Source of the DNA: Flabesymbios commensalis
Lineage: Eukaryota; Annelida; Polychaeta; Terebellida; Flabelligeridae
Length of the DNA: 64,000 nucleotides
Reading direction: 5' to 3'
Assembly: GCA_964017125.1 (NCBI GenBank)
Contig: OZ024914.1
Location: forward strand, 30,563,149-30,627,148
This document shows, piece after piece, positions 57,974 to 64,000 of the stretch. The translations under genes and the position numbers were made by a program. Numbering within the stretch: the stretch's first letter is position 1; every line of letters starts with the position of its first letter. The notes beneath the pieces are model-generated. The model saw only the letters and a list, made by a program, of their open reading frames with translations. It was not told the origin of the DNA and did not search any database.

Positions 57974-58920
57974 TATACCTTTTCAGCCCGGTAGAAAAAC
58001 GTTTAAATATTCTGGTCAGACGTTCCGAGTGTGTTTATAACAGGTTCACTTATCCAAGGTTCGTTCAATGTTGGACCAACTATTTCCCTGCTCATTTGTC
58101 AGGCAGTATCTTTTATGCATTTAAAGCTGGAATTGTCGATGAAAATTCCAGTTTCAATGACGAGAATTGCTTAAACCGTATATAATGTAGGCCTATGGTT
58201 CTATAGTAAGGCGAGGTTTAATTATTACCACGACACGTGGCCAGACTGCATGCGCTCTCAGAATGTCAAGACCGCTCCTTGCAAACACGACACAATAGTG
58301 GCTTAATGTTGGGCCAGCGTCGCAGACGGTGGACCAACAAGAAACCAGCATTGTCTCCTGCCTGTTGGGATTGGTGACAGTTCATTATCCAATTGACGTG
58401 TGCAGTGCTCTGTGAAAGTCAACACTCGAGGATCAGTTGGCACTATATATTATACGCCTCTACTCAATCTTACACCAGAGATCTCAAGCAGTCCTACATC
58501 ACACAGAGAGAAAATTTACTCACTCATTCTGCTGGACAAAGTTACACCATTAAGTGGTAAGAAACAAATAATAATAGGGGTCTCACGAAAAGCGTATTTG
58601 GCTGTCTAAGTGCTGCATTACGCTCGTTGGCATTTATTTGTTCATTTCAAGCCGACATTGAAGCGGAAGTGCGACCAGTCGCTAGTTTCAAATCAGTAGG
58701 AGAAAACCAAGCCATAGGCCACTTGGTTATAATTAATGATGCTTTGTTTGATTTTTGTACCTGCAAATCGGGTGCATTATTGGAAATATTTTTGTTCTGA
58801 AACAACAGTATAACAGCATATTTCGATTGCCATTTGAGATTTAAAGAAAACATTGGTTTGAGAATTGACTTCAACGCATAAAGTCAATTGGAAATAGACT
58901 GTTATAATAACATTTGGCTT
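57974..58920. other. Intergenic, no gene seen
   Basis: A short hairpin (AGCTGGAATT with AATTCCAGTT) lies near 58117-58155 and one palindromic-family copy at 58288-58375; otherwise nothing is supported. Confidence 0.4.
58288..58375. repeat. Palindromic element, copy
   Basis: TTGGGCCAGCGTCGCAGACG with GGACCAACAAGAAACCAGCA identifies it; the outer ends are worn. Confidence 0.6.
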
Positions 58921-59013
58921 AAGGTCTACTCCAATCGATCTCTAATATGAACATAAAAATACATCTTTTTCTTCATTGCAGATTTATATCCTTGACGTGA
59001 GACCTGGCATGAG

Positions 59014-59352
59014 ATGCCTAACTCACGTAGAGGTACCGGCATGGCAGACCGGCATCTGGACCTCCTGGACAAGGCTCGAGGAGACCAGCGCCGACTCAAG
59101 CTGGTGTATGTGCGTCTGGATAGAGACAAAATGATGGTGCTGCAGCAGCACGACACACAGCTGTGCCGATTGAGGTACGAGCTGGAGAGAAAGATCCCGA
59201 GTAGGTCTGTGCCGCTGGACGTGCTCAGGATCCCGGCCTGGAAGCTGAGCGACGAGATGCGAGAAGAGGAGGAGAAGCAGAAAGCCAAGAAGATCGAACA
59301 GGAAAAGGCGAAGAAAAAAACGGAGAAGAAATTCAGTCAAGTTACGCTCTAG
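59014..59352 (+). CDS. Small charged protein, 112 aa, unrecognised
   Basis: An open frame with much higher GC than its AT-rich surroundings and strong C/G third-position codon use, which supports real coding. A good acceptor (TTTTTCTTCATTGCAG) ends at 58981; the exon then has a TGA in this frame before the ATG, so translation should start here (MPNSRRGTG) or at the second Met, ten codons on (MADRHLDLLDKARGDQRR). The middle is helical (LQQHDTQLCRLRYELERK), followed by VPLDVLRIPAWKLSDEMR. The last 35 residues are almost entirely Lys and Glu, like a coiled coil or nucleic-acid/filament-binding tail. There is no signal peptide or membrane segment. I do not recognise the family. It is probably an intron-interrupted gene whose upstream exon is untranslated. 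Confidence 0.6.
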   Translation: MPNSRRGTGMADRHLDLLDKARGDQRRLKLVYVRLDRDKMMVLQQHDTQLCRLRYELERKIPSRSVPLDVLRIPAWKLSDEMREEEEKQKAKKIEQEKAKKKTEKKFSQVTL

Positions 59353-59369
59353 ATGAGGAACAGAACCAT

Positions 59370-59475
59370 GTACCAGTAAATACGTTGGCCAAAGACTGTT
59401 TCAAGACAGCGACGCTGCATTGATGGTTGGCCCATAGTTGAAACATTCTAACCCTTGGGCTAACGTCTCGTGTGG
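59370..59475. repeat. Palindromic element just after the small gene
   Basis: TACGTTGGCCAAAGACTG, GATGGTTGGCCCATAGTTG and GGGCTAACGTCTCGTGTGG match a worn copy, probably within the 3' UTR of the small gene. Confidence 0.5.
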
Positions 59476-59643
59476 TATTTTATTCCGTGATTGTATGGTG
59501 CCGACGCGAACAGGATAAACCTTTATGACGATGTCACAGAAGCTGGCACAATTTCGAGTCAAAGCCGGGCCATCGAGCAAGACTGAACATAAGCTGTGCC
59601 AACGCTACCCAGTGTGACTTCGTGTATTGTCATAATTACACTA

Positions 59644-59821
59644 CAGTAGAACCTGCTATGAGCAGCCACTCTAATAAGCAGCCAACCTCCTATGGGAGGC
59701 CAGTTGGCCATCCCCCAAAATGATATTTCCTATACAAGTGAACCTCTTATGAGCAGCCACCTGCCTTAAAAGGCCACTTCTTCTGTGTCACAAGGGTGGT
59801 TGCTCATAGCAGTTTGTACTG
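59644..59821. mobile_element. 178-bp pogo/Tigger-type MITE
   Basis: CAGTAGAACCTGCTATGAGC at the left and GCTCATAGCAGTTTGTACTG at the right are inverted ends flanked by TA. The CAGT-R-GAAC-type terminus resembles the Tigger element at 40586, so that kind of transposase could have moved it. Confidence 0.8.
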
Positions 59822-59971
59822 TACACGTTTATGCCAATGTTGACAGGGGTAGGCTTAACAAAAAATCATCAGTGAAACTGTATTTAATGATATATTAGTA
59901 GACCTACACCAAGACACTACAAGTGGATACATGAATGCATCAATAACTGCATACCAAGGGATACCAATAAT

Positions 59972-62210
59972 CAGGTTCCTTAGTGTCATTTTTTTAGCAT
60001 ATTTACCGGGCGGACAAAAGCACCAAATTTGGTATCGTACACAATTTTTCAAGGGGCAAATGATACAATTTAGTCGGTGAGCTTTCTTAATAAATTTGGC
60101 TCTGCTTTTCCAGACGATCTAAAATTCAAAATGGCCGACAAAATCAAAATATTTGTCATCACATTTCTCGGTAGATGAACATTATTTTCTCCATATAGGC
60201 TACCTTAATATAAACCTATAAGGAACGAAGAGAAACCTTAATTGTGATACATTTTGTATTGTTCCAATCGGTAAATAAAAATATGTTTATACTAATATGA
60301 ACCTATGAAACCTTTCTGAGACATGTATTTTTTTGCTTTTAGTTATTTGAAAAAAAAATATCACCTAAATGTAAAACCAGTGTTCATTTAAAGGGAATCA
60401 ATCAGGCTAAAATCATCAAAAAATGGGTGATTTTATTCTGGTTTTTAATATGACCATATGATGTAAACATGTTTATAAACTAGTACTGCAAAAGTTTTTA
60501 AAATTTTTGTGCTGCGAATTTATCAGTTAAGCGAGATATGGAGACGAAATTCCCGTATTTCCTATTTTGGACATGTCAAGCCAAAATAAAATAATCAATT
60601 TGTTGATGATTTTAGTCTGATTGATTCGCTTTAATTAAAGTGAGCTCCTCACGTGGTATGTGATTTCAGCATGTTCTATAACAAAAATGATTTCAAATCA
60701 TTTGGTCATGTCATAACGTGAGCAGTGAAGAATCTCAATCTATCTTTTGTAATAACAAGGAAAACAATAGAAAACACAATAAAAAGAAAAACGAATAAAA
60801 AAATTATTAAAATTTAGATATCAAAATTAAGTAACATTTTCTCAGACACCCTGAAATACATTAATGTAAGAAGATGCCTCCGGATGGGACTCTTAGCTAG
60901 GATAATACAAACATTGACTTTAACACTTCTTCGAACATTGATACGGATGTCGCACCTCCGAGCTCGGTCCTATGAGGCGTCGTCAGGCGCAACAGGCATT
61001 TAATTGAAAATACATTGAATAGAAGTTATACCATTTTGTGCAGCTGGCATACCATTACAGTTTAAATTTACATCAAAGGTGTAATATTTCAGAAGGATAG
61101 AAAGGCACAGCTCATGTCACTTCACATTTGACGCAAAAAAACTGCAAACTTTATAACAAAGCGTGACAGTGTAAAATACACAAAGGTTAAATGAAAAGCA
61201 AATAACAAAGGTATGATAAAGGCGGAGAAGAAGGTGACCTGCATTAGATGTGCACGTTTGATCTGAACAGCAACACGAACAATGATAACTATAAGACAGC
61301 AGACTGCTTGCCAACGTAATGAGTTGAATATCATGGATAGAGCCACTTAAAATGAATAACACATTTAAGAAATCGGAGTTTTTGGAAACAATAAAAAAAA
61401 TTGAAGTTGAATCACAGAGAACTATGTCAGATCAAAGAGTAATCGTATAAAGTATCAATGGAAAGTTATCACATTGTCTAGAAGGCCTGATATATCTCAT
61501 AAAACCTGAAGATGCACTGCCTCCAGCAAATGCTACAGAACTAATTTGCAAGGATGTTTTCTGTTTCTCTTCCTGAGGTGACGTCTATCATATTTTGTTC
61601 AAAATACATAATTTAAATTTAGGTGATTATGATTACAAATATTTTTTGATATAAAGCAACAAATTAACACCATGTTTGCACTACAGCAATTATTATGTTT
61701 GGCACAATGAAGAGAACTATATTTACTCTTCTGAAAGTCAAACATCATGAGCTACATCAAATCCTACTCATGAACGCTTGAATGTTCATACAACTTATTC
61801 TATAATTGCACGATTCGGGCATTGTTGTAATCTATAAGCAAAAGAAGAAACATCAAAAGAAAACATTGACAAAGCAATGCCACGTATGAATTACAATTTT
61901 AGATTGTACCTCTTCACGAAAAGTGAAGAAAATCGGTTGCTTAGTATCCTATTGTTCTTCTGTTGAATTGTATTAGGGCTTATCTTCCGTTGTGTATTCA
62001 TTAGACATGGGATCATGACGATGATACATGTTTTTTGCACTGATGTCTCGGCAACGGATATTGCTAGTTGACATGAAGATTCAAAATGTTTGGACATAAA
62101 AAAAAACATTTTTTTATATCTTTAATATATGATATTTCCCAAAAGAACATATTTTGGCCAAATTTGGTGCTTTTGTCCGCCCAGTAAATATATTTCCACT
62201 AAGGAACCTG
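59972..62210. mobile_element. 2.2-kb non-autonomous element with inverted ends
   Basis: CAGGTTCCTTAGTG and GGGCGGACAAAAGCACCAAA at the left recur inverted at the right (TTTGGTGCTTTTGTCCGCCC, CACTAAGGAACCTG). The terminal similarity is about 60 bp. No transposase was found and no target-site duplication recognised. A smaller MITE is nested at 60390-60633. Confidence 0.7.
60390..60633. mobile_element. 244-bp MITE nested in the 2.2-kb element
   Basis: AAAGGGAATCAATCAGGC and TAAAATCATCAA at the left match the inverted right end (GATTTTAGTCTGATTGATTC). A diverged copy in the other orientation is at 50935-51140. Confidence 0.75.
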
Positions 62211-62270
62211 ACTACAATTAAAATATGTATTTATCTAACCAATTAAGGGAGCGATCTTTCACAATAAAAT

Positions 62271-63416
62271 CAGGGTTCCCCACAATGCCGGAAATGCCGG
62301 CAATCCGACCGGATAAATTTTATGCCGACCAGCATGTAATAGGTCACATCCGGCTGTTATCCAGCTGGTAGATAAGCCAATATTTTGGTCGCCAGTGTCA
62401 TACTGTGTTGGTTTCGCGATCAGCGTGTACGACTGATGTGCGCGTATATATTGCCGGTGTACAGTGAACACAAAATGTAGACAAAAAATACGTGCTACCT
62501 CCCCCCCCCCCCTCCATAATCCCCTCTTCTCTTGGCCACCGGTCATGTGCGGTATGCTACATAACATAGATGTCCCAGCAAACACGAGCATCGACCCAAT
62601 GTTGGGCCACCTTCTACGACGCTAGCACAACATTGGACCAACATTGGGTCGATGTCTCGTGTTTGCTGGGGTAGGTCTACGCCTGGCGGAAGCAGCGCTG
62701 TGATGTCACAGTGTTTCCACCGCTGTGCCATGTCAGTCCAGCGCTAAGCTGCCATTGGCGCGACGCTGGCGGAGCAGGCAGTACTCAAGAGTGTGATAAC
62801 AGGAGGTCGCGTTGACCAGTGTTGACGGGCCAACACTTCACCGTAGTGTCACCGCGTTGGTAAGTGAGTGATAGGCCTACTAACCCACAAACCTTGTCAC
62901 GCATACACAACAACACTTTTAAAAAACAGAATAATAACTCTCACCAACAAACAAAAACGGATAGAACACCAAGAAAACATGCATAGGCCTACACTCAAAT
63001 ACACAACTCACAAACCATCAAATCAACAAGACAAAATAACAGACAGCCAATTTAAACAAGCGAACTTTCTTAATTTCACAAATTAAGATTAGACGCTTTT
63101 AATACATGTAATAGGAACTTTCTATTTTGCAGATTATCAACTTCAGACACTTTTAGACCATTCCACGCCACTTTATGTTACAACTGTAATTTTATGATTT
63201 TATGTTTATGTAACTGTGATTTTGCATATCAAATGCTATTAAAAGTGCTCAATAAACATTGTCAATTATATACTTTGTTGTGTTTTAATGAAAAAACCTT
63301 CGATTTTTTTATCACGCGCGCGCTCGCAACAATGAACATTTCATTATGCTGCACGGGCGCGCTAAGTTAAAATTTTTAAGAGAACGACCAGATTTTTTTT
63401 TCCGTGGGGAACCCTG
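62271..63416. mobile_element. 1.15-kb hAT-like non-autonomous element
   Basis: CAGGGTTCCCCACA at the left and TCCGTGGGGAACCCTG at the right are inverted ends, flanked by ATAAAAT on both sides (62264-62270 and 63417-63423), consistent with a worn 8-bp hAT duplication. It holds no transposase. A palindromic element (62577-62672) lies inside. Confidence 0.75.
62577..62672. mobile_element. Palindromic element, best preserved copy
   Basis: CCAGCAAACACGAG.CATCGA and TCGATGTCTCGTGTTTGCTGG are the ends; ACCCAATGTTGG and CCAACATTGGGT continue the stem; the centre is TTCTACGACGCTAG. It defines the family consensus for this window. Confidence 0.85.
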
Positions 63417-63423
63417 ATAAAAT

Positions 63424-64000
63424 GTTAAATAAGAATGTTAAACAATGTGAAACAAGAATGTTACAAAATGCACTTCATGTTTTTTATAAAAACATAGGGC
63501 CTACCACAAGGCTGGTGTACATAAAAAAATATTAAATATAACGCTATCCATACCAGGTTTCGAGGTATGTTTTAGTATTCCCGCTAACAAACTGTTTTAC
63601 TTCAATTGGATACCCCACCCTCACTGCGACTTGACTTTTGGTAAACAAATTGCTGGAGGGGATGAGGGATTATGTGAATTATAAATAGATTTAGTTAGGT
63701 CATGCTGAAGGTGTAGCCAAAACAAATGGCAGCGAAGAAGCACAATGGGAAAGATAACTGCCTCTTCGGTCACAATAGGGTGAAACTAGAAATTGCTAAA
63801 ATTTCTCATGTATTTTAATGGTGGTATATTTGAGATCTAACCAAGAAGGCACACTGTCAGTTAGTATTCTTTTTGAAAAACACATTTTCTAGGCAACCCA
63901 CTGATACCAAGACAAGAGCCAGGCGTGTTTACCGGTCAAGGTATCAGCTCAATGTTTAGTCCACAACGCTGCCTTTGCTATAACATTTATGAAGAAATGG
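63424..64000. other. Intergenic, no gene seen
   Basis: No gene or repeat could be supported up to the window end. Confidence 0.4.

Noticed and set aside
61117-61362. Two overlapping minus-strand ORFs with hydrophobic, membrane-like peptides
   Set aside because: They lie in a non-autonomous element, have no family match I can name, and AT-rich DNA readily gives hydrophobic frames.
62700-62840. Further copy of the palindromic element
   Set aside because: CGCGACGCTGGCGG looks similar, but no inverted ends or ordered motifs are present.
1-64000. LTR retroelements, endogenous virus copies or Polinton-like elements
   Set aside because: No paired long direct terminal repeats, protease, integrase, capsid or polymerase B motifs were recognisable; the long-TIR element at 4475-9680 shows none of these parts.

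Overview
The window reads as an AT-rich, intron-rich, repeat-dense metazoan nuclear genome, most likely a marine invertebrate deuterostome such as an echinoderm. That placement is an inference. It rests on a GRL101-like receptor, a clear animal NOSIP gene with nine exons, a CR1-like LINE, and an abundance of short inverted-repeat elements. I see no prokaryotic, organellar or viral gene set, and no LTR retroelement that I can support.

Layout. 0.9-4.2 kb holds two inverted copies of a dispersed repeat around a decayed CR1-like LINE. 4.5-9.7 kb is a 5.2-kb element with long terminal inverted repeats around a decayed cysteine-cluster protein. 10-17 kb is repeat-rich and has one orphan exon that looks like a transporter (minus strand). 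17.3-24.9 kb is one large minus-strand receptor gene whose three exons join in matching phase: CUB-like modules, two C-type-lectin-like domains, LDLa repeats, LRRs and seven membrane segments, about 1820 aa. 25-32 kb is AT-rich intergenic DNA with MITEs. 32.27-39.13 kb is the complete NOSIP gene (minus, 9 exons, 296 aa); its intron 4 carries a minisatellite built from the end of exon 4 and its splice donor. 39.2-46 kb is a nest of elements, chiefly a 4.5-kb Tigger/pogo DNA transposon (40586-45111) inserted at a TA inside another repeat. 46-53 kb carries small palindromic elements, a 441-bp foldback, a 2-kb 39-bp minisatellite and two microsatellites. 53-64 kb holds several MITEs, a short GC-rich coding exon (59014-59352, plus) and two larger non-autonomous elements.

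Working genes. Only the receptor and NOSIP are confidently functional host genes. The 112-aa ORF at 59 kb is a probable gene of unknown role. The transporter-like exon is a fragment of a gene whose other exons I could not find. No operon-like or shared-pathway organisation is visible. The remainder is mobile-element history, legible in places because filled and empty sites of the same repeat occur within the window.
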